Position numbers and translations under genes: made by a program. A stretch of DNA of 35,690 nt from Syntrophaceae bacterium (GTDB lineage Bacteria > Desulfobacterota > Desulfomonilia > Desulfomonilales > Desulfomonilaceae), in contig JARLHM010000132.1 in assembly GCA_031292235.1 (NCBI GenBank), positions 1 to 35,690 of the forward strand, given 5' to 3'. Under the pieces are notes generated by a model. It was not told the DNA's origin. It ran no database searches and saw only the letters and a program-made list of their open reading frames with translations. Within the stretch, counting starts at the first letter, position 1. Each line of letters starts with the position of its first letter. Of the stretch, positions 1-8,006 are shown piece by piece.

Positions 1-1401
1 ACCGAACCCATTCGAGATTACGATTCTAAGGTAATAGGGGCTATTCAGGTAGCTACTCTCGAAAGGCCTATTCTATCGGTAGTTGATCGTCTTGTCGGCG
101 CCTTCCTGATCATTGCTCTTTGCGGAGTCATTTTGATGGGCGCAATATCCTATTTCCTGGTCAATTGGATCACCAGACCTCTCGAGCAAATGCTTAATGC
201 CGCAAAAAGGGCCGCTGAAGGAGATTTGACACAGGAAGTTCCTGTCCTCGCTAGAGACGAAGTAGGCCAACTTGCGGCGACCTTCAATTTGATGATCAGA
301 AATTTGGCGGAATCAAGAAAGAAATTGGAAGAATGGGGATCGCAACTCGCTTCTAAGGTCGCGGACCAGACAGGTCAGCTTGACCAGGCCAGGGAGCAGG
401 TTGAACGGGTCAAAAAACTTGCGTCGTTAGAAAAGATGGCTGACGGTATGGCGCACATAATGGCCCACATATCAGACCCTTTAATAGACATGCCAACAGG
501 TGAAGGGGCAACGCTCACAAGTTCAAGAATCCTTATGGCCGATCCTGACAGTAATGTTTTGGATATCTGCGAGCGTGTGCTTGAGAATGACGGGTTTGCA
601 GTAAAAACCGTACAATCTGCTTCAGAGGCCTTATCTGAACTTGAACGGGAACTCTACGACGTAATCATCACCGATATAGAAATGCCGGAAATCGGTGGGA
701 AAGAGCTACTAAAAGAGATTAAAATAAGGCAGCCGGACATTCTTGTCATTCTAAGCGCCTCTTTCAAAGCGACAGAAGAAGCTGTTGAAACCGTCAAGCT
801 GGGAGCCTACGACTACATCCCCAAGCCATTTGGCCCTCATCAGATACTCCTAATGGTTTATACCGCGTTGCAAACCAAGTTGATCCTGGCCAAGACGAGA
901 CGCGAACACGCGGACCAGAGAGCGGAAACCATCTTCCAGCAATTGCCCGTCGCCATTGCTCTGGCTGATGACGCCCACAGAGTCGTATACAACAACCGCG
1001 CATTTCTTGAACTGGCGTCGAAAGAATCGCAGGAAGATGTTCAGGGCAAGAGTTTCAGGGACCTTTTTGGTATAGATCCTCTGGATAACGCCGATGAATC
1101 CGGAGGTTCTCAATGGCTTAAACTGGAAAAGGTTGGGAGAACCGCCAAACTTTACAACTTTGGTCTGCCTGAAGAGGACCTGAGGGTCCTTATGCTACTG
1201 GACATCACGGAAACGGTGATGAAAGATCAACAGGCGGATGTCTTCAAGACTGAAACTATTAATAAGGCTCATCAGGTTATTCACGAACAGATGCGCGTAG
1301 CCCAGGAAATTGCAGGTTTATTGGGAGAAACCGTAGCAGAGACCAAGGTGGCTTTATTTGAACTAATAAAGCTCGCAGGGGAAGGGGGAGCGACCAGATG
1401 A
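1..1401 (+). CDS. membrane sensor/regulator (HAMP, receiver, PAS), 5'-truncated by window edge
   Basis: The frame is open from base 1, so the N-terminus lies outside the window; the internal TTG at 133 is not the start. Of 466 visible residues, 1-20 look like the end of a periplasmic Cache-type sensor domain, about 31-56 are a membrane helix, about 54-108 are HAMP, and 108-145 are a coiled coil. Residues 145-163 (SLEKMADGMAH, then DPL) resemble a histidine-kinase H-box, but no ATPase domain follows. A receiver domain comes next (about 175-290; phospho-acceptor Asp225 in TDIEMP, Lys275 in KPF), then a PAS-like domain (about 305-405). The tail (430-450, QMRVAQEIAG then LLGETVAETK) resembles, from memory, the tail of PAS proteins linked to [FeFe] hydrogenases. 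Its stop overlaps the start of the phosphatase gene, so the two are probably translationally coupled. The ligand is unknown. Confidence 0.8.
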   Translation, partial: TEPIRDYDSKVIGAIQVATLERPILSVVDRLVGAFLIIALCGVILMGAISYFLVNWITRPLEQMLNAAKRAAEGDLTQEVPVLARDEVGQLAATFNLMIRNLAESRKKLEEWGSQLASKVADQTGQLDQAREQVERVKKLASLEKMADGMAHIMAHISDPLIDMPTGEGATLTSSRILMADPDSNVLDICERVLENDGFAVKTVQSASEALSELERELYDVIITDIEMPEIGGKELLKEIKIRQPDILVILSASFKATEEAVETVKLGAYDYIPKPFGPHQILLMVYTALQTKLILAKTRREHADQRAETIFQQLPVAIALADDAHRVVYNNRAFLELASKESQEDVQGKSFRDLFGIDPLDNADESGGSQWLKLEKVGRTAKLYNFGLPEEDLRVLMLLDITETVMKDQQADVFKTETINKAHQVIHEQMRVAQEIAGLLGETVAETKVALFELIKLAGEGGATR

Positions 1402-2555
1402 GTCAGCCTCTTTACATTGAATCGGGGGGCGCGTCTGTTTGCAAATTTGGTGAGATCCTTTGCGGAGATTCCCTTTCTGTATCTTCAATAGGCGACGGGA
1501 AATTGATGGTTTTGTCGGATGGCTTGGGTAGTGGGGTAAAAGCGAATATTCTGGCTACCTTGACCACAAAGATAGCTACTCGACTTCTCGAGAGGGGCCT
1601 TCCTCTCGAAGAGGTGGTAGAAACTCTCACGGATACATTGCCGGAGTGCAAGGTCAGGAAGATAGCCTACAGCACTTTTACGTTGCTAAAAGTTAAGGAA
1701 GACGGACGAGTATACCTTGCTGAATTTGATAATCCTCCAACCTTTTTCCTCAAGAGGGGATATGTAAGCAGTTTAAATTACAAAGACAGAATTATAGGCT
1801 CACGAAAAATACGAGAAGCCCATGTTCACGCGGAAGCCGGCGATTGGCTCATAACAGTTAGTGACGGAGAAATTCATGCCGGCATAGGTGGTCTCTTAAA
1901 TCTGGGTTGGGATTGGGAAAAAATTGCTAAGTTTCTGGAAACACAGGTTTATGAGGATGTATCAGCCCAAAAAGTAGCTCAAATATTGGTTGATCAGGCA
2001 AGGCAACTCTATGAGGACCGTCCGGGCGACGACACGACCGTAGGAGTACTCAAGATCCGGCCCAAAAGGTTTGGAGCTTTCATGATAGGGCCACCCGTAA
2101 GACGCGAGGATGACACTGAAGTTGCAAAACGCTTTCTTTCGCTGCCCGGAAGAAAAATTGTCAGTGGAGGAACCACGGCGGGCATACTTGCGAAGTTCCT
2201 CGAACGGGACGTAACCGTGGATTTGTCCACGATGACGAACAAGATTCCACCGATTGGAAAAATGGAAGGGATTGATTTGGTAACAGAGGGGGTTCACACT
2301 GTTAACCACACTCTTGAAATTCTTCAGAAGATTAAAGATATTGATGAATTGTCAGGGCTACGTGATGGCTCAAGCTTGCTGGCGAGAGAGTTTCTTTTTG
2401 CTGACTGCATTAACATTTTCCTTGGTCAGGCAATAAACCCTGCCCACCTTAACCCCAACCTACCACAGGAGATGGGGTTTAAAAGTCGAAGCGTGCAGTC
2501 CATCGCATCAATGTTGCGCGTTATGGGAAAAGAAGTAATTTTAGAAATTCATTGA
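1398..2555 (+). CDS. SpoIIE/PP2C-family serine/threonine phosphatase
   Basis: A 385-residue soluble protein. The N-terminal ~220 residues form a PP2C-type metal-dependent phosphatase: the first metal motif is SDGLGSG, the second is VSDGEIHAG, and the last is GDDTTVGVL near residue 215. A C-terminal region of about 160 residues (from KRFGAFMIGPP) is not part of the usual catalytic domain; I believe it accompanies phosphatases encoded beside hydrogenases, but I cannot search this. The ATG overlaps the sensor stop codon and follows a strong G-rich ribosome site (ggggga, 7 nt spacing). The pair probably forms one signalling unit in which the sensor controls removal of phosphate from an unknown protein. 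No anti-sigma or anti-anti-sigma partner is present here. Confidence 0.85.
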   Translation: MSQPLYIESGGASVCKFGEILCGDSLSVSSIGDGKLMVLSDGLGSGVKANILATLTTKIATRLLERGLPLEEVVETLTDTLPECKVRKIAYSTFTLLKVKEDGRVYLAEFDNPPTFFLKRGYVSSLNYKDRIIGSRKIREAHVHAEAGDWLITVSDGEIHAGIGGLLNLGWDWEKIAKFLETQVYEDVSAQKVAQILVDQARQLYEDRPGDDTTVGVLKIRPKRFGAFMIGPPVRREDDTEVAKRFLSLPGRKIVSGGTTAGILAKFLERDVTVDLSTMTNKIPPIGKMEGIDLVTEGVHTVNHTLEILQKIKDIDELSGLRDGSSLLAREFLFADCINIFLGQAINPAHLNPNLPQEMGFKSRSVQSIASMLRVMGKEVILEIH

Positions 2556-2592
2556 AACGGGGCCTTAAGTTTTTACGGCCGAATTTCAAACA

Positions 2593-3171
2593 CTAATGGT
2601 TTAGATTTGTTCCCGATGTTTCGGTCTTGTTAACCTTGGAAGACAGCGCCTGAATTTGAGTTTCAAGCTTGCCTATCCTTTCCAACAGGGCAGTATTGAC
2701 TCTTTCCTGGTTTTTAGAAATGGTATCTGATGATTTGGTTGATGTATAGGGCTGTTTTAACTGGGCCAATTCCTCTTTGATCCCCTGTAAATTTTTAATA
2801 ATAGCCCTATCGCTATCTATGAAGGTTTGAGCGTAATTCTGAACAGCCCTTTCTGTTGAAACCCCTTTCTTATGAAAGTCAGACATCATTCCTTCGGATT
2901 TTTGCTGGAGACCTTCAGCCGTGTCAGCCATACGCTTTGTGCTGAACGCCATCTGTGGCATTGCTGAGGCCACGACACCCATGTAATAGGTCATTTGATC
3001 CATGTTGCTCTGCATTCGACTTATCGAGGCGCACCCTGGAAGCAACGCGGTCGAAATAACCATGCAAAGAAAGATCTTGAACAATCTTGTGATATTGGGT
3101 TTCGCCTTGGTCTGGTTGGACCCAATACCGCTGGAATGTCTTGCTCCATATGGATTAACTAGTCTTTCCAC
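2593..3171 (-). CDS. putative lipoprotein with C-terminal coiled coil
   Basis: Unrecognised family. The longest form (192 residues) starts with GTG at 3171, inside the end of the upstream LolA-like gene. The hydrophobic segment and lipobox LLPGC lie at residues ~30-46, which leaves an unusually long n-region. A TTG at 3084 would give a normal 18-residue lipoprotein signal but has a poor ribosome site. After the cysteine the protein is alpha-helical and rich in Met, Gln and Ser, with a probable coiled coil near the C-terminus (LLERIGKLETQIQALSSKV). It is probably anchored in a membrane facing the periplasm. Co-transcription with the LolA-like gene suggests a shared envelope role. Function unknown. 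Confidence 0.65.
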   Translation of the reverse strand: MERLVNPYGARHSSGIGSNQTKAKPNITRLFKIFLCMVISTALLPGCASISRMQSNMDQMTYYMGVVASAMPQMAFSTKRMADTAEGLQQKSEGMMSDFHKKGVSTERAVQNYAQTFIDSDRAIIKNLQGIKEELAQLKQPYTSTKSSDTISKNQERVNTALLERIGKLETQIQALSSKVNKTETSGTNLNH

Positions 3172-3941
3172 TTGTATGTCCCAAACCTTTTCGGATCAAA
3201 GAGAGCATTGGCAAGCTCAACGCCAAAAACAGCGTTCTCCTGTCTAACAAGAATACGAATATTCCTTTTGGGCATTGTGATCTCTTCTTCACGAGGGAAT
3301 TCCCGTCCGTCCTCGGTCTTGAAGAACTCTATTACCCTGTACGTCCTGTTGACTTTTTTGCTGGAATCCATGTCCTGAGATTTTACAATAGTAAAGTCCT
3401 GTTTACGAACCCAGGCAAGACGTTCACCCTTGTCATCGGGCCTGACAAACTTGATGATCCAACAATCCTGGCCGCCAACCTTTTCTTCCCCAGCGATAGA
3501 GTATTTTTCTTTGGGGTTTGGTACAAAGCCAAGAATATCATCGGTATTTAATCCCGTTCCGCCTATATCAGACGATGGATCGTCTGTGACTACAGGTATG
3601 GTTTTTTGGGTCGCAGGCAAATACATGAATATTTTGGGCGCCTGTTCCGGTCTGGTCTGAAGTAAGAAACGCAGGCCCCTCGATTCCTTGGGTTCATCAA
3701 AATCGAAAAAGAAATCAGACTGATCCCCTATTAGCTTGCCGCAAACCCAGAGAGTTTGCGTAGTCGGAGGTTTTTTGCCCTTGAATGTTTTAATGGTGAG
3801 GGCCGCCCGAAAACTTTCCTTGAACCCCTGTTCCGCGACTTTTTTCAGTATTTCTTCGGCTGTCATGTCGCAGAAAACGGTTGACAGGAAACATGTGGAC
3901 AATAGAATCGAAATGATTAAAAGAAAAAGATTGTGCTTCAT
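3159..3941 (-). CDS. LolA-like outer membrane lipoprotein-sorting protein (COG2834 type)
   Basis: About 260 residues with a clear signal peptide (MKHNLFLLIISILLS, cleavage near residue 25), then a beta-rich body that starts with a helix (TAEEILKKVAEQGF). The segments FDEPKESRGLRFLL, MYLPATQKTIPV and SDIGGTGLNTDDILGF are typical of the LolA/LolB-fold proteins annotated as outer membrane lipoprotein-sorting. The family's fold binds lipid or acyl chains; the substrate is unknown. I place the start at the ATG at 3941 (gaag just upstream) rather than the TTG at 3950. The gene overlaps the downstream lipoprotein gene. Members of this family often accompany RND/MmpL exporters, but none is present in the window. 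Confidence 0.8.
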   Translation of the reverse strand: MKHNLFLLIISILLSTCFLSTVFCDMTAEEILKKVAEQGFKESFRAALTIKTFKGKKPPTTQTLWVCGKLIGDQSDFFFDFDEPKESRGLRFLLQTRPEQAPKIFMYLPATQKTIPVVTDDPSSDIGGTGLNTDDILGFVPNPKEKYSIAGEEKVGGQDCWIIKFVRPDDKGERLAWVRKQDFTIVKSQDMDSSKKVNRTYRVIEFFKTEDGREFPREEEITMPKRNIRILVRQENAVFGVELANALFDPKRFGTYKWKD

Positions 3942-4053
3942 AATCTTCAATGGCTGCCTAAAGGAGTCACTCCAAATAGATTAAAGTTACATCTCTAAGA
4001 ATAAAAGTAACTTGTTATGATTACAAATATAAAGATGCTAAGTTATTGAACCA

Positions 4054-4083
4054 AGGATAGCACAAAAGCACCTGTTTGGTCAA
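4054..4083 (-). promoter_or_regulatory. candidate sigma70 promoter for the LolA-like/lipoprotein pair
   Basis: On the minus strand TTGACC (4083-4078) is followed after 18 nt by TATCCT (4059-4054). Transcription would start near 4047 and leave a leader of about 105 nt. Both elements are imperfect. Confidence 0.35.
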
Positions 4084-4201
4084 GAGTGTCTGATCCTGGA
4101 TTCTAACGGATTTGCCTTCAGGTTCTTATATGGTCGACCAATTTGGATACAAGAATCATAAGGTCTAATGGTGATGATTAATGAGTGACACCAATTCACC
4201 T

Positions 4202-4230
4202 TTGACGGTTTGCCCCGTGATGGGTATAAC
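4202..4230 (+). promoter_or_regulatory. sigma70-type promoter upstream of the small secreted protein/asd genes
   Basis: TTGACG (4202-4207), a 17-nt spacer and TATAAC (4225-4230) give a near-consensus promoter. The expected start near 4237 leaves a leader of about 26 nt before the ATG at 4263. Confidence 0.6.
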
Positions 4231-4262
4231 TAATAAGAAATAATGGTTTGCGAGGGTGAAAC

Positions 4263-4595
4263 ATGATAAGGTGCCTGTTTTTCGCTATGAGCATATATGG
4301 CTGTATCCTAATATTTTTCGATTTAACGGCTTTTGCTCAATGGCCTTTAGGAAAAGACCTCTCCCCTGCGATAGTAAAAGGCGGAGAGAACTCGGGTTAC
4401 TTGACGGGGTCCGGGCGCTTTCAGTTTTTTGTTTCGCCGAACATTAAAGGGCATACATTTATGCTTGATACTGAAACCGGCAGGATTTGGATTTTTAAGA
4501 AGGACAACTCCTCTGGGGACATATCATTACAACGGATCCCTGTGGACCAGCTTCACGACAATCAGGCTCACGGGGCTGTCCATCCCAAGAATTAG
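4263..4595 (+). CDS. small secreted protein of unknown function
   Basis: 110 residues. The N-terminus has a hydrophobic signal (MIRCLFFAMSIYGCILIF) with a likely cleavage after LTAFA at residue 25, giving a mature protein of about 85 residues. The core GRFQFFVSP followed by GHTFMLDTETGRIWIFKK resembles the small beta-sheet proteins with an 'LDT-TG-W' hairpin seen in many proteobacteria; I cannot name the family. The ATG follows gaggg by 5 nt and lies just downstream of a good promoter. A second frame (4256-4447) overlaps it but has no comparable signal. It may be co-transcribed with asd, whose start is 57 nt downstream, although no functional link is apparent. Confidence 0.7.
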   Translation: MIRCLFFAMSIYGCILIFFDLTAFAQWPLGKDLSPAIVKGGENSGYLTGSGRFQFFVSPNIKGHTFMLDTETGRIWIFKKDNSSGDISLQRIPVDQLHDNQAHGAVHPKN

Positions 4596-4651
4596 GCCTT
4601 TTAAAAAAGTCCGTTTGGGAGAATAGCGAAATTTATCTGTCGCCGAGGTAT

Positions 4652-5731
4652 ATGATGAAAAGAGATGGTTACAAAGTTGCGGTTGTCGGAGCGACCGGCG
4701 CTGTGGGCAACATGATGATCAAAGTCCTGGAACGAAGGTCATTTCCAGTCAAAGATATAGTGCTGCTGGCTTCTGGTAGGTCTTCTGGGCGAACGCTTGA
4801 ATTCAACGGAAAGGAATATCCGGTCCTGGAACTCAAAGAATCGTCCTTTGATGGTGTGGATATAGGCCTTTTTTCTGCGGGCGGATCAATCAGCGCCAAA
4901 TTCGCCCCATGTGCGGCGCAGGCTGGATGTGTAGTGGTGGACAACACTGCGCACTTCAGGATGGACCCGGAAGTTCCTTTGGTGATCCCAGAAGTCAATC
5001 CTGAACAGATTGCCAACTATACTGTCAAGAACATTATAGCCAACCCGAATTGCTCTACAATCCAGATGCTAGTGGCGTTGAAACCTATCCACGATGTCGC
5101 AAAGATCAAACGCATAGTTGTTTCGACCTATCAGTCGGTTTCCGGGACCGGCAAGGACGCTCTGGAGGAGATGTTGCTACAGTCCCGTGAAATGGCCAAT
5201 AAAATTGATTGGACTAAAGAAGATGGTTTGAACAAACTGTGGACAGGACTCAAGCCTTTTCGCAAAGTAGACACTAACGTTTATCCACACCGAATCGCGT
5301 TCGAGTGTTTACCGCATATCGATGTATTCATGCCTAACAACTATACAAAAGAGGAAATGAAGATGGTGTGGGAGACTGGGAAAATTCTGGACCCAACTAT
5401 AAAAGTCACAGCCACCACAGTGCGGGTACCGACATTCTTCGGTCACTCTGAGTCCATCAACATTGAAACAGAGAGAAAGCTTGGCGCTCAGGAAGCCAGA
5501 GAGCTGTTGCGAAAGGCGCCGGGTGTAAAGGTCCTTGATGATCCGTCCAGGAACGAATACCCGTTGACCGCATTGGCCGCAGGCGAGGATTTTACGCTGG
5601 TGGGCCGAATTCGAGAGGATGAGTCCATAGACAAGGGCCTCAACATATGGGTTGTGTCTGACAATATTCTCAAGGGAGCGGCCCTGAACGCAGTCCAAAT
5701 TGCCGAAATCCTGATCAGTAAGTATCTCTAA
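4652..5731 (+). CDS. asd: aspartate-semialdehyde dehydrogenase
   Basis: Reduces L-aspartyl-4-phosphate to L-aspartate-4-semialdehyde with NADPH in the cytoplasm, the branch point to lysine/diaminopimelate, threonine and methionine. 359 residues, slightly longer than usual (about 340). The N-terminal NADP-binding loop is GATGAVG (13-19). The catalytic cysteine is Cys134 in NPNCSTIQM and the catalytic histidine is His265 in RVPTFFGHSES. Both are intact, and the protein is collinear with the family. The start is one of two adjacent ATG codons (4652 or 4655) after gaggta. The thiolase gene follows after about 23 nt, suggesting co-transcription. I see no lysC, dapA or hom nearby, so this is not a classical amino-acid operon. 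Confidence 0.95.
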   Translation: MMKRDGYKVAVVGATGAVGNMMIKVLERRSFPVKDIVLLASGRSSGRTLEFNGKEYPVLELKESSFDGVDIGLFSAGGSISAKFAPCAAQAGCVVVDNTAHFRMDPEVPLVIPEVNPEQIANYTVKNIIANPNCSTIQMLVALKPIHDVAKIKRIVVSTYQSVSGTGKDALEEMLLQSREMANKIDWTKEDGLNKLWTGLKPFRKVDTNVYPHRIAFECLPHIDVFMPNNYTKEEMKMVWETGKILDPTIKVTATTVRVPTFFGHSESINIETERKLGAQEARELLRKAPGVKVLDDPSRNEYPLTALAAGEDFTLVGRIREDESIDKGLNIWVVSDNILKGAALNAVQIAEILISKYL

Positions 5732-5754
5732 TCCATAGCGGAAAGGAAATGTTT

Positions 5755-6939
5755 ATGAAATCGCTACGTGAAGCAGTCATCGTGAGTGCTACCCGCACAC
5801 CTTTAGGGGCTTTCGACGGTACTTTAAGCAACATAGGCGCAACCAGACTTGGAGGCCTTGTAATTGAAGAAGCTGTGAAACGGGCCGGAATTGACAAGGC
5901 TGAAGTTGACGAAGCGATCATGGGACACGTTTTACCTTGTGGATATGGTCAAAACCCGGCCAGACAGGCGGCCCTTCAAGGAGGGCTTCCTTACGAGACT
6001 CAATGCTTTACTATAAATAAGGTATGCGGGTCGGGGCTCAAGGCTGTAATGCTAGCGGCACAGGCGATTCAACTTGGGGATGCTGATATTGTAGTGGCAG
6101 GCGGTATGGAGAACATGAGTTCCGCTCCATACTATCTTGAGAAGGCCAGGTTTGGGTACAGAATGAATAATGGTGTTTTGTTCGATCACATGGTGCATGA
6201 CGGCCTTTGGGACATAGTCAATGACTTCCACATGGGCATAAGCAATGACCTATGTAGTGAGAAATATAAGGTGTCACGTGAAGATCAGGACAGGTACGCC
6301 GCTTCGAGTTATGAGCGCTCCCTGGAATCAATTAACGTGGGAAGATTTAGGGAAGAAATAACTCCAGTAGTTATCCCTCAAAAGAAAGGTGACCCCAAGG
6401 TTTTTGATACTGACGAATGTCCGAGGGGAACTTCTTACGAAGTTTTGAGCAAGATGAAGCCGGCGTTTCAAAAGAACGGTTTCGCAACAGCCGGTAACGC
6501 CTCGGTAATATCAGACGGGGCTAGCGCATTGTGCATTATGGCCGAGGAAGTGGCCCGGAGAAGGGGTTTGGAAGTTCTCGCGAGAATCGGGGCCCAAGGT
6601 AGCGCAGGTTTAGATATGAAATATGTTCTAATGGCGCCCATGCTTTCTATTCCCAAGGTGGCGGCTAAAGAAGGTATAGACCCTAGAGCGATCGATCTGA
6701 TGGAAATCAACGAGGCTTTTGCAGGCTCAACTGTAGGAGTTATACGGGAGTTGGGGTTAGACGCCCAAAAATGCAATGTCAACGGTGGGTCCGTAGCTCT
6801 GGGGCATCCTATCGGCGCAAGTGGAGCGCGTGTTTTGACGACGCTTATATATGCCATGAGGGCTCGTGACGCGAAAACTGGAATGGCTTCACTATGCCTG
6901 GGCGGCGGAGAGGCCGTTTCTCTTTTTATAGATCGCTGA
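5755..6939 (+). CDS. acetyl-CoA C-acetyltransferase (thiolase)
   Basis: Condenses two acetyl-CoA to acetoacetyl-CoA, or cleaves 3-ketoacyl-CoA, in the cytoplasm. 394 residues, normal for the family. The nucleophile is Cys91 (NKVCGSGLKAV), the general base is His351 in GHPIGASG, and the second catalytic cysteine is Cys381 in CLGGGEA. ATG at 5755 has the purine-rich site ggaaagg at proper distance; the ATG at 5749 lies too close to it. The family includes biosynthetic (AtoB/PhaA) and degradative (FadA) members, and sequence alone does not settle direction. The neighbouring hotdog and MBL-fold genes would fit acyl-CoA metabolism, but no 3-hydroxyacyl-CoA dehydrogenase or enoyl-CoA hydratase is seen here. 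Confidence 0.93.
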   Translation: MKSLREAVIVSATRTPLGAFDGTLSNIGATRLGGLVIEEAVKRAGIDKAEVDEAIMGHVLPCGYGQNPARQAALQGGLPYETQCFTINKVCGSGLKAVMLAAQAIQLGDADIVVAGGMENMSSAPYYLEKARFGYRMNNGVLFDHMVHDGLWDIVNDFHMGISNDLCSEKYKVSREDQDRYAASSYERSLESINVGRFREEITPVVIPQKKGDPKVFDTDECPRGTSYEVLSKMKPAFQKNGFATAGNASVISDGASALCIMAEEVARRRGLEVLARIGAQGSAGLDMKYVLMAPMLSIPKVAAKEGIDPRAIDLMEINEAFAGSTVGVIRELGLDAQKCNVNGGSVALGHPIGASGARVLTTLIYAMRARDAKTGMASLCLGGGEAVSLFIDR

Positions 6940-6964
6940 TTGGCCTTGTGCCGCAACAGATTGT

Positions 6965-6999
6965 CAGGGGCTGAACTGAACTTGAATTATCGGCTCCTG
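6965..6999 (+). terminator. candidate rho-independent terminator after the thiolase gene
   Basis: CAGGGGCTGA (6965-6974) can pair with TCGGCTCCTG (6990-6999), a 10-bp stem with two G-U pairs and a 15-nt loop, followed by attggtttt. The U-tract is short, so read-through into the hotdog gene is likely. Confidence 0.4.
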
Positions 7000-7037
7000 A
7001 TTGGTTTTGAATAATTATTTCCAGATAGGGTTTGAAA

Positions 7038-7973
7038 ATGCTGTTGAAAGATAATCCTTACTCGTTCCTCACGGGAAGAGACCCGTTTATGCCGATGGAG
7101 TTCCAGGCGCAATCGGACCACAATCATGTGTCAAAAATCCAGTTTGAACTTAAGCATGAAGGTCTTTTAGGAATACCTCATGGCGGCGTGGGCATGGGAT
7201 TGTGTCTTGACGCATGGCGAAATTTGGGACAACCTGATTATCCAGTAACGGTGAATTTCAAGTTTGGTGGATCAGGTATTTGCATCGGGGACCAAGCGGT
7301 CTTTGAAATAAATGGTCGAGACTTATCCCAAAACGGTTTGGACCTTAGGATCACTAAAGATGGAGACAGAAAGCCTTATCTTCGAGCTGAAATAGTGGCA
7401 ATGAAATCCACAGGGGTTTCGGTGCCGACGTGGCTGGGCAATTATGATAATTTTCGAGCGTTGCCCTATTACAGGAATTGTTTTGTCTGCGGCCATTTCA
7501 GAAACGAGCCGGGTTTGCGGCGACGATTTCGAGTTCATCAAAACAACTCAATCGTTCAAATTACTGTTCCATGGGGATTCGATTCCGAAGATTTTGACAG
7601 AGCAGGGTCTTTCCTTATTTCCAAAGACGAGTTGCATCCCGCAGCGCTAATATCGATTTTCGACGAAAATACAGCGTGGGCGGGATTCATGTTGACCAAA
7701 GCAGCCGGCCTTTCAGTAAGACTAGAATTTTCGCTGCTTAGACCTGTAAGAAAGCACGAAAAACTCCTGTTCGTCGCGGAACCTACAGGGATAAGGGGTA
7801 ACCCCGCTGCTCCTCGATTCTTCACGGCTCAGGGAACAATATTTGCGGTAAATGGTTCAGACACGGACCCGGTAGCGTTTGGAAGGGGCGAATGGATTAT
7901 TATGCAACAATATACCGACCAAATAAAAAGGAACCTGATTCCGGATAACGATTGGGAATGGATTTTTATGTAG
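7038..7973 (+). CDS. double-hotdog-fold protein, probable acyl-CoA thioesterase-like
   Basis: 311 residues, soluble. Two hotdog-like halves are visible. The first contains GIPHGGVGMGL, resembling the 'HGG' helix start of PaaI-type thioesterases. The second begins with NCFVCGHFRNEPGLRRRFR, like the CFVCG...NPxGL motif of hotdog thioesterases, and contains HPAALISIFDENTAWAGF, matching the hotdog central helix. Such proteins usually hydrolyse or bind acyl-CoA; no specific substrate can be assigned. The C-terminus (GRGEWIIMQQY) is unfamiliar. ATG at 7038 sits 8 nt after taggg and is preferred over TTG at 7032. It lies between thiolase and an MBL-fold hydrolase gene on the same strand. Confidence 0.6.
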   Translation: MLLKDNPYSFLTGRDPFMPMEFQAQSDHNHVSKIQFELKHEGLLGIPHGGVGMGLCLDAWRNLGQPDYPVTVNFKFGGSGICIGDQAVFEINGRDLSQNGLDLRITKDGDRKPYLRAEIVAMKSTGVSVPTWLGNYDNFRALPYYRNCFVCGHFRNEPGLRRRFRVHQNNSIVQITVPWGFDSEDFDRAGSFLISKDELHPAALISIFDENTAWAGFMLTKAAGLSVRLEFSLLRPVRKHEKLLFVAEPTGIRGNPAAPRFFTAQGTIFAVNGSDTDPVAFGRGEWIIMQQYTDQIKRNLIPDNDWEWIFM

Positions 7974-8006
7974 TCGGTATTTTTAAAAAAAGACCATTCC
8001 GGTCGA

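Larger units (their letters stand above)
3951..4262. other. intergenic region between divergent genes
   Basis: 312 nt between the LolA-like gene and the small secreted protein gene. It holds a candidate promoter on each strand (4054-4083 minus, 4202-4230 plus) and a small GGAGT/ACTCC palindrome at 3963-3973. I see no further gene, tRNA or riboswitch in it. Confidence 0.6.

Noticed and set aside
2556-2592. Terminator between the phosphatase gene and the convergent lipoprotein gene
   Set aside because: Only a 4-bp GGCC/GGCC pairing, with the T-run in the loop; too weak to call.
6468-6956. 162-residue open frame opposite the thiolase gene
   Set aside because: Antisense shadow of the conserved thiolase C-terminus; composition is Ala/Pro/Ser/Arg-rich without domains.
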